From assembly GCA_016791115.1 (NCBI GenBank), contig JAEUNL010000019.1:49039-113038 (forward strand): a stretch of 64,000 nucleotides of DNA, written 5' to 3'. Of the stretch, positions 9,308-18,105 are shown in pieces (the first letter of the stretch is position 1; each line of letters opens with the position of its first letter). Under the pieces are notes generated by a model that was given only the letters and a program-made list of their open reading frames with translations, made no database searches and was not told the origin of the DNA. This stretch comes from Rhodocyclaceae bacterium. GTDB taxonomy: Bacteria > Pseudomonadota > Gammaproteobacteria > Burkholderiales > Rhodocyclaceae. Position numbers and translations under genes: made by a program.

Positions 9308-10990
9308 TCAGATCGCCAGTCGATAGGCAACCAGCATCGACTTGTCCGACAGCAGGCTCTGCTTGTGCTCCTTGACGGCGATCATCGGCACCGCGTCCTG
9401 CAGTTGCGGAAACGCCTGAAACAGCGCTTTCATGTCCCGTTTTTCCGTCACCAGGATCACGGATTTCGCGTCCCCCGGGATTTCGCCTTTGTTTTCGATT
9501 ACAGGAATCGGTCGCGTCGGATTCAGGTAAAAGACCGTCGTCGTATGATGGGACTTGAAAAAGACGATCTGGTCTTCCGGACGGCGCTCCTTGGCGAGCG
9601 ACAGGGCAAATGATTTTTCCGACCGATAAGCGTCGATACCGGGCAGGACAAGGCCGAAGACGACCGTCATTTGCAGCGCCGCCAGCAGCACCAGCAGCGG
9701 AAGCCACGGCGCAACAGGTGCGTCGTTCAGGCGGGCAAGCGTGGTCGGCACCAACGGACGAACCCTGGCCGACTGCACGAGGATCACGGTACCGAGCACA
9801 CTGGCGGCAGAAGCCAGCCAGAACTGCATCGGCACCGCGACGTCGCGGATTCCGAAACGCGCCGCAACGGGCAGCAGCAACAAGCCCATCTCAACGACCG
9901 TCATTGCCGCCACGGTTCCGAGCAATGCCGGTCGCTGCCAGCGGTGCCCCCGTTCCTGGACCAGGTATGCCGCGAGCAGCATCATGCAAAAGGGCATGAT
10001 CGGCAGGATGTAATACCAGCGGCGCGACCCCGACGCCGAGAAGAACAGGAAGATCAGGCCGATCGCCTCGAGCAGCCGGCGGTAGTTCGGTTCCAGCCGG
10101 GCGTAGCGCGGAACGTAATAAACCAGGGCCGCGACCAGCAGCAGGGACCAGGGGAAGACGATCCGTGGAACGTGATACAGATAGCTATAGAAGGGATCCT
10201 TGTGATCGAACGGATCCGCGTAGCGCACCAGGTTCTCGCGGATCAGCAACTCGATCGCACCGCGGTGATCGCCTTGTGCGCGCACGCCTTCCGGCATGTC
10301 GAGCAGCGAGGCGCCGAGGTAGGGCAGGAGGAACACGCCGATGCCCAGAACCGCTGCCGCGAGATGCGCCAGATTCAGGTGGCGCTTCCACAGGCCGTCG
10401 CGCAACAGGAACGGCACGATGACCAGGATCGGAACGACCGCCGCCGTCAGTCCCTTCATCTGCGAGCCAATCGCGCACAGCAGATAGAAGACCAGATAGG
10501 AACCGAAATCCGTCCGCTCCCGCCTCTCGATGAACCAGGCCAGCGCCGCAGTGATCAGTGCGAGATTGGCCATCTCTGCGGACGCCGTATGCGTCCAGAA
10601 CAGGAATCCGAAGCAGGTCGCGATGAGCCAGGTGCCCAGCCAGGCAACCATGCGGTCGAACAGTTGGGTCGCGATGCGATAGCTGCAGAACAAGGCCAGC
10701 AGTCCAGCGACGGCGCACGGCAGGCGCACGCTGAACTCGTCGAGAGATCGCGTGACACCCGCAGCAAGGGTAACCAGCCAGTAGGACAGCAGGGGCTTGT
10801 CGAAATAGATTTCGCCGTTGATGACCGGATGGAACCAGTCCTTGTACAAGAGCATGTTCCGGGCAATCTCGGCCCAGCGATCCTCGGAGCCGGTCAGTGC
10901 CCGGCCCAGGCCGGTTCCGAACAGCAGGATTGCGACAACCGGCAGGAACCACCTGGATGGCGCGCGCAGGTACATGGGTCGTAATGTCAT
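9308..10990 (-). CDS. ArnT/PMT-type (GT39/GT83) polyprenyl-sugar glycosyltransferase
   Basis: Integral membrane glycosyltransferase of 560 residues, the usual size for ArnT-like enzymes, which transfer a sugar from undecaprenyl phosphate to lipid A or another periplasmic acceptor. The first periplasmic loop carries the acidic motif GSEDRWAEIARNML and PVINGEIYFDKPLLSYWL, typical of the family's catalytic loop. About 11-12 hydrophobic helices follow, then a soluble C-terminal domain (YRSEKSFALSLAKERR onward). ATG at 10990 was chosen because upstream codons are Arg/Pro-rich and not membrane-like. Being next to msbA and LPS genes fits lipid A modification. The sugar is unknown. Confidence 0.83.
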   Translation of the reverse strand: MTLRPMYLRAPSRWFLPVVAILLFGTGLGRALTGSEDRWAEIARNMLLYKDWFHPVINGEIYFDKPLLSYWLVTLAAGVTRSLDEFSVRLPCAVAGLLALFCSYRIATQLFDRMVAWLGTWLIATCFGFLFWTHTASAEMANLALITAALAWFIERRERTDFGSYLVFYLLCAIGSQMKGLTAAVVPILVIVPFLLRDGLWKRHLNLAHLAAAVLGIGVFLLPYLGASLLDMPEGVRAQGDHRGAIELLIRENLVRYADPFDHKDPFYSYLYHVPRIVFPWSLLLVAALVYYVPRYARLEPNYRRLLEAIGLIFLFFSASGSRRWYYILPIMPFCMMLLAAYLVQERGHRWQRPALLGTVAAMTVVEMGLLLLPVAARFGIRDVAVPMQFWLASAASVLGTVILVQSARVRPLVPTTLARLNDAPVAPWLPLLVLLAALQMTVVFGLVLPGIDAYRSEKSFALSLAKERRPEDQIVFFKSHHTTTVFYLNPTRPIPVIENKGEIPGDAKSVILVTEKRDMKALFQAFPQLQDAVPMIAVKEHKQSLLSDKSMLVAYRLAI

Positions 10991-11662
10991 CGTCTGGACC
11001 GGGTATCTGAAGAAGCGGCAGGGCAGCGGTCGAAGCGCGCGCGCAATCCTGCCGGCCTGGAGCCCACCGGGGCGTTCGCACGAACCGGCGGTTCCGCGCG
11101 ATCGCGACATGCGGCACGCGAAGCAGCACCCTGCCCTTCGCGATGTCGGCCGCATGGTCGATGCGTGCGCATAGGACATCGCAGGCCGGATCGACCGCGG
11201 AAAGACGGACCGGCGGAAATGAAGGAACCCGCACGGTTGCGCGGCAAGACTGCCCGGCCACCCCGTGATGATGATCCGGGTCGCCCCGAGGGCAGCGCGC
11301 TCAAGTGGTAGCGAAAGCGGGGGAACGCGCGCCACGGGGCTTCCGGCGCAGAAAGCAGAAACCGCGTTTCGAATGCGGTGAAACGTGGCTGCCGACCCGT
11401 GAAGTCAAACCTCACTCGCCCGGAATGGGCGGTGGTCGAGAACGATCCACCCTCTCGTTCCCGGACAAGATGCGAGCGCGAGTAACGCGCGCGGAAATAG
11501 GCGTGGGCGCTGATAGCGTGGCCCCTAGTTTTTCAGGGCGCCACGCTATCAAGGAAGGATTACGAGTGAATTAACCGATCGACCAGCCCGGATCGATCCC
11601 GAGGCGGCGAGTTGCCGAGGTTTGGCCCGGGCGGACCGGTTTCCCTGGTTCCGCGTTCCCCG
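10991..11662. other. 672-bp gap with no convincing gene
   Basis: No frame here shows a recognisable protein or a good ribosome-binding site. The only clear structure is the hairpin at 11512-11550. The stretch separates the ArnT-like gene from the end of the LPS core operon. Confidence 0.6.
11512..11550. repeat. Strong intergenic inverted repeat, function unknown
   Basis: Arms GATAGCGTGGC (11512-11522) and GCCACGCTATC (11540-11550) are perfectly complementary over 11 bp. CCCT and AGGG pair just inside, with one bulged C, around an eight-base AT-rich loop AGTTTTTC. No T-tail follows on either strand, so it is not a canonical intrinsic terminator. Confidence 0.8.
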
Positions 11663-12325
11663 TCAGCCGGATTGTCCGGCAATCCCCAGATCTGCAAAGC
11701 CGTTCTTTTCGATCGCCGGCAAACGGCCTGATCCAAAACGGTAGCCTGAAATAAAAGCCCGGCCGCCGTCGAAGCTCAGCCAAGACCGGTCGCCTGGCAA
11801 GCGAAACAAGTGCCTCATGTTGCGCTCGACGAGACGCTTGCCCAACGCGCCCCGAGCGAATCGCAGATCGGCCAGATCGATCAGCCCGAAATCGCCGCCG
11901 GGCATGAGAATGACATTGCCGAGATGCAGCGAACGGAAATAGACGCCGAGTCCATGCAACTTTGCGACGAAAGCGCCGAACTCGAAGCGAAGCCGTGTTC
12001 CGCAGCTGTCGACCGCGACGAGCTGCCGCAGCGCCTGCCCTGCGACCGGTCGATAATGCACGGCATCGCGTGAAATCGCCGGCAACCAATAGACGCCGAC
12101 CACCGCGGGACACGGAATGCCACGTGCAGTCAGCGCCTCGGCATTGTCCGAAAAACGCTGGGCATAGGGATACCAGACAGCAGAGGACAACAGTCGCTTG
12201 CGACGGAACAGCTTGAGGTAGGTGCCGTCCCGCAGCAGAAGCACCTTTTCGCCGTGGCCATCGGCTTCGACGACCTCCGCGCCCTCGCGCAGACTCAGGA
12301 AAGATTCGTATTCAAGCTTTACCAC
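11663..12325 (-). CDS. LPS kinase-like (InaA/toluene-tolerance type) protein
   Basis: A 220-residue small kinase-fold protein like those that phosphorylate LPS core sugars. Visible elements are a nucleotide-loop-like strand near residues 28-40 (LLLRDGTYLKLFRR), the catalytic-loop segment GVYFRSLHLGNVIL (127-140) and the metal motif GLIDLADL (147-154). The usual catalytic Asp of HGDLH-type loops is Ser here (FRSLH). This variant is, to my recollection, common in the toluene-tolerance subgroup, so activity is uncertain. It starts with GTG at 12325. It is the last gene of the minus-strand core locus, 76 bp after the double kinase, with an AT-rich possible promoter between. Confidence 0.7.
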   Translation of the reverse strand: MVKLEYESFLSLREGAEVVEADGHGEKVLLLRDGTYLKLFRRKRLLSSAVWYPYAQRFSDNAEALTARGIPCPAVVGVYWLPAISRDAVHYRPVAGQALRQLVAVDSCGTRLRFEFGAFVAKLHGLGVYFRSLHLGNVILMPGGDFGLIDLADLRFARGALGKRLVERNMRHLFRLPGDRSWLSFDGGRAFISGYRFGSGRLPAIEKNGFADLGIAGQSG

Positions 12326-12401
12326 TGCACATTCCCTGCAGGGAAAAGCTTAATTTTACCTTAAATTAATATTGCCTTAATAAACCGCGTAACACTTTGG
12401 C
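12326..12401 (-). promoter_or_regulatory. AT-rich possible promoter for the terminal kinase gene
   Basis: Bases 12345-12390 are strikingly AT-rich (TTAAATTAATATTG) in a GC-rich locus and lie just upstream of the GTG start at 12325 on the minus strand. Several -10-like hexamers are present, so no single one can be fixed. This suggests the last kinase has its own promoter. Confidence 0.35.
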
Positions 12402-13841
12402 TCAGGGTGGCAAGACGCCGTCGAGCCATCGGTGCAACTCGCTGCCGGCAGGCCAGTTGCGCAGCAGGCGTAAGCGGTCGCGGCGCCAGGCGCGCGCATG
12501 GCCGGCCGCGCTGCGGTGCTGGCACATGGCGTCGAGGTCGATCAACTTGATCTCGCGCCCGTCCCAAAGCAGATTGGTCGCCTTGAGGTCGCCGTGGCTG
12601 ATGCGCACACGATGCAGGGTCGCGAACAGCGTGCGCAGGGCGGCGGCAATAACCGGCGGCGGTGGAACAGATGGATCGAGGTGGCCAAGGAGGTCAGCAC
12701 CGCCGCAGTACTCGGTAATCAGCCAGGCGCGGCCGCGCAGCGGCCCCTTGCGCTCCTCGACCAGCGCCAGGGGTGTCGGTGTCGCGATCCCGTACAGGGC
12801 GAGCCGGTGGCCCTCGCGCCATGAATGCCAGCCGCGACTGGGCCGCCACACCCGCGACAACGCGTGGCGCAGGCTCTTCAGGTTGTAACGCTTGATCACC
12901 AGCTCGCGATCGCCGAGGCGCACTCGACAGACCGTACAGGTGTTGCCGCGCTTCAGTACCGTGCCTGTTTCCATCCAGCGATCCGGATCCGCGAGCAGCA
13001 GCTCGAATGCGTCGGCATCGCTGCGCAGCACGGCCGTAAAGCGGTCGAACCGACGCACCACCTTGAACAGCGAGCAATCGCGGACGGTCTTCGACAGGAA
13101 ATCGCGCAGGCGCCAGGCACGCGCCTCCACCAGCGCCCGACGCAACGCCGCGTCCGACAACGGACGCAGACTGGCAGCGCGATACGCATCCAGCAGCGGC
13201 GCGACGGCGGCGTCCCAGGTGCGGGGCAATTGCGCGAGCAGCATTGCCAGATCCCGGGCAGCCGCCTGCTCCGGCAGCGGACCGGCACCGTGCGCCCGCA
13301 CGGACCCGGCGTCGATCAGGTACAGACGGGTGTTGTGGCGCAGGAAGTTGTCGAGGTGCAAGTCGCCGTGGCTCAAGCCTGCCCCATGCAGCCGGCCGAG
13401 CAGTTCGAACATCGGCACCAGCAACGCCATCGCCGCGTGGTCGCCGGGCGGCCGTCCATCGAACTGGCGCCAGGCGTCGAGAACGGTTTCGGCATCGTCG
13501 AGAAACTCGGTCAGCACGACGTGGCCGCCGCCGCCAAGGCCATGAGCCGCTTCCAGGCGCGGGGTCGGAATGCCGGCCGCGGCCAGCGCTTTCACGCCCG
13601 CGTGTTCGCGCTGCCAATAGCGTTCGCTGCGCGCATCGAAAAACAGTTTGGCCAGCAGGCGCCGGCCGTGACGTTCAGCCTCGCCGACGATGCGCCTGCC
13701 CGGCAGCACGCGCAGCACGCGGCGCACGACCAGTTCGCCCTCCGCCTCCCCGTCGGCGAGGGCAATCCGGAACGGCACGGGTGGCACCCGTCCCGCAGCG
13801 CGCAGCATTGCGGCGTCGAGCAGGGGCGGCACCGCCGTCAT
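12402..13841 (-). CDS. Tandem double kinase, LPS core (two InaA/RIO-like kinase domains)
   Basis: A 479-residue protein with two complete kinase-fold domains. Domain 1 (about 35-250) has the Lys of LLAKLFF, catalytic loop HGDLHLDN (158-165) and metal motif LIDAG (175-179). Domain 2 (about 285-479) has LVIKRYN, catalytic loop HGDLKATN (416-423) and LIDLD (433-437). All key residues are intact in both halves. It overlaps waaP by 4 bp (ATGA). In Pseudomonas, separate genes next to waaG/waaP encode additional core kinases; this looks like a fusion of two such activities. Targets (heptose or other core positions) are inferred. Confidence 0.82.
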   Translation of the reverse strand: MTAVPPLLDAAMLRAAGRVPPVPFRIALADGEAEGELVVRRVLRVLPGRRIVGEAERHGRRLLAKLFFDARSERYWQREHAGVKALAAAGIPTPRLEAAHGLGGGGHVVLTEFLDDAETVLDAWRQFDGRPPGDHAAMALLVPMFELLGRLHGAGLSHGDLHLDNFLRHNTRLYLIDAGSVRAHGAGPLPEQAAARDLAMLLAQLPRTWDAAVAPLLDAYRAASLRPLSDAALRRALVEARAWRLRDFLSKTVRDCSLFKVVRRFDRFTAVLRSDADAFELLLADPDRWMETGTVLKRGNTCTVCRVRLGDRELVIKRYNLKSLRHALSRVWRPSRGWHSWREGHRLALYGIATPTPLALVEERKGPLRGRAWLITEYCGGADLLGHLDPSVPPPPVIAAALRTLFATLHRVRISHGDLKATNLLWDGREIKLIDLDAMCQHRSAAGHARAWRRDRLRLLRNWPAGSELHRWLDGVLPP

Positions 13842-14677
13842 CGCTGCAGCACCGGCCGATGGGCGAACTTCCGCTGGTAGCGAAGCTTGAGACGCGCCGC
13901 CTCGCGCTCGAGATGCTGCAGCAGGGATCGTTCCCTGACGAGCGTCTCCCGCAGCGTGCCGGGAAAGTATTCGCGCAGGAAGCGAAGCTTGTCCCGCGCG
14001 GTCAGACCGATGTCGAGTGCCGAAAAATAGAGTGCGGCCAGATCCTTGTCGCGCCAGCGCCTCGGCGTTCGCACGCGAATCTGCGCGCGATGCAGATCGA
14101 TCACGAACAGGCGCAACGCGCTTGCACACGGCGGCGGATCGAGGTGCAGCAGAAAATGGCACAAGTAGAAGTCGCGATGATTGATGCCGCCCTCGTGCAT
14201 GCGACGCGTGATCGCGGCCACCTCGCGCAGCAAGGCACGTTTCAGCGCGGGGTTGGGCGGCATGTCGCGCCAGCCCTGCGTGTAGGTGTCGAGATCGACG
14301 GCGGGTTCGATTGCGGCAGTCACCAGGAACGATTCGCGCCGCGCCGGACCACGGCCGCGCTCGCCGCAGGCCACCGCCTGCATGGTCGGCACGCCGATCG
14401 CATGGCACGCGCGGATCGCGCGCCACTCGTTCGCCGCACCGATCACCGGCTTGCGCAGCCGCAGCAGGTCGCCGGCAATGCGCCCCCAGCCGATGCCACG
14501 CTGCAGCTTGAGGTAGTAGGCCCGGCCGTCCAGCTCGAAACGCAGCGTGCGCCTGCCTTCGAGATCGCGCACGATCGCGTCGGCGGGGGCCGCGCGGCCG
14601 AGCGCCTGCGCGGCGGCAAACGGATCCTGACCATCCCAAATCGATAAGAACGGAGAGGCCAGGTCGACCCGGCTCAT
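13838..14677 (-). CDS. waaP: LPS core heptose(I) kinase WaaP/RfaP
   Basis: Phosphorylates heptose I of the inner LPS core in the cytoplasm, supporting outer-membrane integrity. The 279 residues are close to the E. coli and Pseudomonas lengths. The hallmark catalytic loop INHRDFYLCHFLL spans 165-177 with Asp169, and the metal-binding segment VIDLHRAQ is at 192-199. An ATP-binding Lys lies in YYLKLQR (55-60). It overlaps both neighbours by 4 bp (waaG upstream, double kinase downstream), giving a tightly coupled waaG-waaP-double-kinase unit. Confidence 0.93.
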   Translation of the reverse strand: MSRVDLASPFLSIWDGQDPFAAAQALGRAAPADAIVRDLEGRRTLRFELDGRAYYLKLQRGIGWGRIAGDLLRLRKPVIGAANEWRAIRACHAIGVPTMQAVACGERGRGPARRESFLVTAAIEPAVDLDTYTQGWRDMPPNPALKRALLREVAAITRRMHEGGINHRDFYLCHFLLHLDPPPCASALRLFVIDLHRAQIRVRTPRRWRDKDLAALYFSALDIGLTARDKLRFLREYFPGTLRETLVRERSLLQHLEREAARLKLRYQRKFAHRPVLQR

Positions 14678-15807
14678 GACGGCGTCTCGAGAATGATGTC
14701 GGCGGCGCGCTCGGGCATGCTGTAGAGATCGGTGCGATCGGCAAAGGCCAGGGCGTTGTTCCGCCAGCGGGTCCGTGCATTCGCATCGCCCAGCATGGTT
14801 GCGAGCGCATCGTTCAATGCCGCCTGGTCGAATGGCTCGGCGACGACCTTGCCGGCATCGGCATCGACGATGTAATGTGCATAACCGCAGGCGGCGCTGA
14901 CAAGGACCGGCAATCCGGCGACCAGCGCCTCGAGCAGCACGGTGCCGGTGTTTTCGTGGCGCGCGGGGTGCGTCAGGAGATCCGCCCCGAGCAGGAAACG
15001 GGGCACATCGTTGCGCCCGCCAGGAAGGAAAACCTGATCGCCGATCCCGAGCGCCTGCGCGCTCCGCCGGTAAGGCCGCGGATCATCTTCCCCGATGGCC
15101 ACCAAGCGCGTCCGCCGGCGCAATGGCCCGGGCAGGCTGGCGATGGCGGCGATGGTCCGGTCCAGTCCCTTGCGGGGAAAATCGGAACCGATCTGCACCA
15201 CCAGCAGGTCATCCGCCGCAAGACCGAACTCCGCGCCGAACGCGGCGCGCGCTTCGAGCCGGATCGCGTCCGCATCCGGCGGCGCCCGGCGGTCCGGTGC
15301 GATGCCTGGGGGCAGCATGTGAAACCGGCGCGGGTCCGTACCGTAGTAGCGGACGAACAACGGCAACTGGGTCGCGGAGATCATGAGGATTTCGGTGCCC
15401 GCCTCGGGGCCGAACACCGCCCGCTCGTAGCGCGAGAAATGCCGGTAGCGCGGGCTATAGCGATACAGGGGCTTGCGCAGCGTTCGCGCCTTTTCCTCGA
15501 AACACGGGTCGGCGGCGTAATACACGTCGAGCCCCGGCATCTTGTTGAATCCGACGACGCAGTCGGCAGGCCGGGCAGCAAGGTCGGCCTGAACCCAGCT
15601 GGTGAATTTCCGGTACAGACGGTGGTTTGCAATTGCGCGCACCGGCACCGTGACGACGTCGAAGCCGGGCGGAATGTCGCCGTGCCACTCCAGCACATAG
15701 ACACGGATGGCATGTCCGCGCGCCTGACAGGCACGCGCGATGCGGATGAAATCGCGCTGCAGTCCGCCGAACGGGAAATACTTGTAAAGACAGAAAGCGA
15801 GCTGCAT
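14674..15807 (-). CDS. waaG: LPS core glycosyltransferase I, WaaG-type (GT4)
   Basis: Adds the first outer-core hexose to heptose II using a nucleotide sugar. The 377 residues match E. coli WaaG (374). The N-terminus LAFCLYKYFPFGGLQRDFIRI is typical, with the glycine-rich FGGLQRD donor/acceptor loop. C-terminal GT4 motifs are GSDFPRKGLDRTI and HPARHENTGTVLLEAL with the E-x7-E-like pattern. The ATG at 15807 begins the conserved first strand; longer in-frame starts read through non-coding sequence. It is followed directly by waaP, as in many LPS loci. Confidence 0.92.
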   Translation of the reverse strand: MQLAFCLYKYFPFGGLQRDFIRIARACQARGHAIRVYVLEWHGDIPPGFDVVTVPVRAIANHRLYRKFTSWVQADLAARPADCVVGFNKMPGLDVYYAADPCFEEKARTLRKPLYRYSPRYRHFSRYERAVFGPEAGTEILMISATQLPLFVRYYGTDPRRFHMLPPGIAPDRRAPPDADAIRLEARAAFGAEFGLAADDLLVVQIGSDFPRKGLDRTIAAIASLPGPLRRRTRLVAIGEDDPRPYRRSAQALGIGDQVFLPGGRNDVPRFLLGADLLTHPARHENTGTVLLEALVAGLPVLVSAACGYAHYIVDADAGKVVAEPFDQAALNDALATMLGDANARTRWRNNALAFADRTDLYSMPERAADIILETPS

Positions 15808-15958
15808 CACGCGCCTGCGATTGGTTGACCGAACGGCGATCCGGCACACCGGATTGCCTGGCCACTGGCTTGTTCGACTTGCAGCGATTATCCCATGAAG
15901 GCAGTGCGGCCGAAGCGCGCCGGTCGGGGCGCGCAAGCGGTCAGGCCGGAGGCGGACC

Positions 15959-16744
15959 CTACCGGGCGCGCTTCGTGCCCGCGCGCAGGGCGAGCCGGCG
16001 CCACAGCCAGCGGCCATAGCGCGACAAACGTTCGACGCCGAGATAGTCGAGCAGGAAGCGCAGGCGATCGCTGCGGCGCCATTCTGTTGCATGGCGGTTG
16101 AGAGTGTCGAGGTCGCGCAAGGCACAGACCGTCGCAAACGGCCGGCTGCGCGACTTCTCGAGGTCGATGACGCGCGCTTGCGCTGCGCCGTCGCCATCGA
16201 CGCGCACGAAGATGTGCTTGGGGTAGAAGCAGTTGTGCTGGATGCGGCTTTCATGCATGCGCCGCGCAAGGCGCGCGACCGCGCCGATGACGTTGCGCCG
16301 GACGGCGGCCGGCGGGGCGCCGTCGCCCACCCAGCCGGCGACCAGGGATTCGAGCGAGACGAAACCGGCCAGCTCCTCGGTGATCAGGATCGCGCGATGG
16401 CCACTGCCGTCGCGGCGCGCAGCGAAATACACCGGCTCCAGCGTCGGCACGCCGCAGTCGCGGTAATGCATGATGTGCTGGAACTCGCGCCAGAAGGTCG
16501 GGATGCCGTGGATCGGATGACGCCACGAGAACGTCTTGTGGTTCTCCTGCCTCTTGAGGAATACGCCGCGCTTACCCGTCGAACCGGCCTGCGCCAGTTC
16601 GCAGCGCGACACGCCGCTCCAGCCGCCGCGCCGCTTGTTGGGCTCCTCGAACCAGCCGGCCTCGAGTTGCCACAGGGATTCGAAATCCGCCAGCCCGTTG
16701 CCTTCGAGCACGGCCCGCCAGTCGTCCTTGACGTAATCGCGCAT
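15959..16744 (-). CDS. InaA-type LPS kinase family protein
   Basis: A 261-residue kinase-fold protein of the lipopolysaccharide kinase (Kdo/WaaP) group. The ATP Lys is probably in RGVFLKRQENH (59-69), Glu in FWREFQHI (84-91), the catalytic-loop equivalent is IQHNCFYPKHIFV (168-180) and the metal Asp lies in VIDLEKSR (192-199). In the loop an Asn occupies the place of the catalytic Asp, a pattern shared, to my knowledge, with the InaA/WapQ subgroup. It lies 28 bp downstream of the methyltransferase and 151 bp upstream of waaG on the same strand. Its role in core phosphorylation is inferred. Confidence 0.78.
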   Translation of the reverse strand: MRDYVKDDWRAVLEGNGLADFESLWQLEAGWFEEPNKRRGGWSGVSRCELAQAGSTGKRGVFLKRQENHKTFSWRHPIHGIPTFWREFQHIMHYRDCGVPTLEPVYFAARRDGSGHRAILITEELAGFVSLESLVAGWVGDGAPPAAVRRNVIGAVARLARRMHESRIQHNCFYPKHIFVRVDGDGAAQARVIDLEKSRSRPFATVCALRDLDTLNRHATEWRRSDRLRFLLDYLGVERLSRYGRWLWRRLALRAGTKRAR

Positions 16745-16772
16745 GACGCCTTTTGCCCGCGCCGCCGGGCGC

Positions 16773-17468
16773 TCAGGAACGCGGCACGCGCAGCACGTAG
16801 GCGCGCTTCTTGTCGATACGCTTCAGGAAGTCGACATGCCCGACGATCTGCAGTCCGGCAGCAGCGACTTCGCGTTCGAACTGCGCACGCGGAATCACCA
16901 GGCGATTCACGCTGGCCGTTTTGCCGGCGCTGCGTCGGCGTTCCTCGAGCCGCGCCCGCTGCCAGGCACCGAGGTTGCCGTCCACCCAGAGGGTGACGAT
17001 CACGGTGTCCGCGCTGACGCGAGCGAATTCCTTGAGCATCAGGATGCGGTCTTCGCTTTTCTCGATGTGGTGCATCAGCCGGATGCTGCAGACGCATTGC
17101 ACGAACTTGTCCGGCAGGCCGGTGGCGAAAGCCGAGCACTGATAGGTGCCGGCAAGGCGCGAGGTGACCGCCGGCGGGCGCATGCGCAAGCCCTCGTCGA
17201 TCATCGCCTGGCTGTTGTCCGCGGCGTAGATCCGGCGGTTCGGCTCCTCGGCCAGCATGGCCCAGAAGCGACCGGTGCCGCACGGCAGGTCGAGCACGGT
17301 AGACGGCCGCCCGGCCATCACCAGCGCCTCCCGCACCATCGCGGTCTCGCGCCAGGTGATGAAGCGGTCACCGAGGCTCGCGTGGTGCTTCTCGAAGTAC
17401 TGCTTGGCGTGCTTCGGGTCATATTTGTCCGAGAACTCGTAGTGCGGCAGGCGAGAGTCTTCTTTCAT
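16773..17468 (-). CDS. Class I SAM-dependent methyltransferase
   Basis: A 231-residue Rossmann methyltransferase. The SAM-binding motif I is VLDLPCGTGRFWAMLA, followed by IYAADNSQAM (acidic strand-2 end) and CSIRLMHHIEKSEDR (motif IV region). Two in-frame starts are possible, 17468 (MKEDSRLPHYEF) and 17501 (MTPSSNHES); neither has a strong Shine-Dalgarno. It heads the minus-strand LPS core locus, 28 bp before the InaA-type kinase. That context suggests a glycan or lipid substrate, but small-molecule or protein targets are equally possible. Confidence 0.78.
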   Translation of the reverse strand: MKEDSRLPHYEFSDKYDPKHAKQYFEKHHASLGDRFITWRETAMVREALVMAGRPSTVLDLPCGTGRFWAMLAEEPNRRIYAADNSQAMIDEGLRMRPPAVTSRLAGTYQCSAFATGLPDKFVQCVCSIRLMHHIEKSEDRILMLKEFARVSADTVIVTLWVDGNLGAWQRARLEERRRSAGKTASVNRLVIPRAQFEREVAAAGLQIVGHVDFLKRIDKKRAYVLRVPRS

Positions 17469-17735
17469 GCGCTGGCTTTCGTGATTGCTGGAAGGCGTCA
17501 TCGGCGCCGATCGACCGGCGAACGCGGCACGCGCAGTGCCCGCTCCGCCTTTCGTGTCGCCAAGGACCGGGATTGTAAGCCAGACGCTCGATCGGCCCGG
17601 GGAATATCGCTGGCCACGCGTGACCGACACTCGGGCGTCGTACGGACGTGGGCGGGAGAATCGGCGCAGTCGATCGCTCGCAAGCGCCCGCGTGCTGGCA
17701 ATCCGGCGTCGGACGACACGCGGAGGCCTGAAATC

Positions 17736-17828
17736 CGCATGGATAGGGACGTTGCAGGTGGCATGCCGCACAAGGCCCGCCGATGGACGCTTTGCGCGCC
17801 CCCTCGCTTGAAACCAAGCCCCAATGCG
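17736..17828 (+). repeat. 93-bp dispersed element, copy 1
   Basis: Begins CGCATGGATA and ends AATGCG (one change from the family end CATGCG). It is exactly 93 bp, like five other copies in this window. Read as 31 codons it gives R-M-D-R-D-V-A-G-G-M-P-H-K at its left end, matching the copy at 45355 in the same orientation. Right end is degenerate. It lies in the gap between the methyltransferase start and the Fur-like promoter. Confidence 0.72.
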
Positions 17829-17901
17829 GCTTGCCGGCGAACCTCCACGAGATGCCCACTCAACGCCCACGGTTGCCGCCGACCCGGCACCCCGCCCACA
17901 A

Positions 17902-17964
17902 GATGAGAATAATTCCTATTGATCCCGCCGCAAAAACCGCCTATATTGCGAATCGCTCTCATTT
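17902..17964 (+). promoter_or_regulatory. Promoter with Fur-box-like sites for the DUF2325 operon
   Basis: A -35 TTGATC (17919-17924) and -10 TATATT (17942-17947) are separated by exactly 17 bp. A GATGAGAATAATTCCTATT stretch (17902-17920) covers the -35 side and GCGAATCGCTCTCATTT (17948-17964) lies just after the -10. Both resemble the GATAATGATAATCATTATC-type Fur box hexamers. Binding at either would block the promoter, so iron repression is inferred. Confidence 0.6.
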
Positions 17965-17985
17965 ACCTATATCGGGAGATCTCCC

Positions 17986-18105
17986 ATGAAAGGCACCCTC
18001 GCCACGCTCGTGGCACTGAGCACCGTGCTCTGGATCGCACTTGACGCCGGCACGGGCGGCCGCGTCGCCCCGCTTCCGGCCGCGACGGCAGGAGCGGCAC
18101 GATGA
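17986..18105 (+). CDS. Small hydrophobic protein, first gene of Fur-like operon
   Basis: A 39-residue ORF starting ATG at 17986, 39 bp after the -10 hexamer, with a GGGAG Shine-Dalgarno-like stretch about 8 bp upstream. It encodes one predicted membrane segment or uncleaved signal (LATLVALSTVLWIALDAG) followed by a short polar tail. Its stop overlaps the next start (ATGA at 18102-18105), and the same overlap links genes two and three. It is not HemP-like and I recognise no family. Position, spacing and coupling support it being real. Confidence 0.55.
   Translation: MKGTLATLVALSTVLWIALDAGTGGRVAPLPAATAGAAR

Noticed and set aside
11305..11574. 89-codon open frame in the gap near the hairpin
   Set aside because: Arg-rich, low-complexity product, no ribosome-binding site and no recognisable domain.
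13842..14810. Longer frame extending the double kinase gene upstream over waaP
   Set aside because: It would read waaP in the wrong frame; the ATGA overlap at 13838-13841 gives the natural start.
17986..18105. HemP identity for the first gene of the Fur-like operon
   Set aside because: The 39-residue product lacks the conserved C-terminal HemP pattern; it is kept as an unknown small hydrophobic protein.
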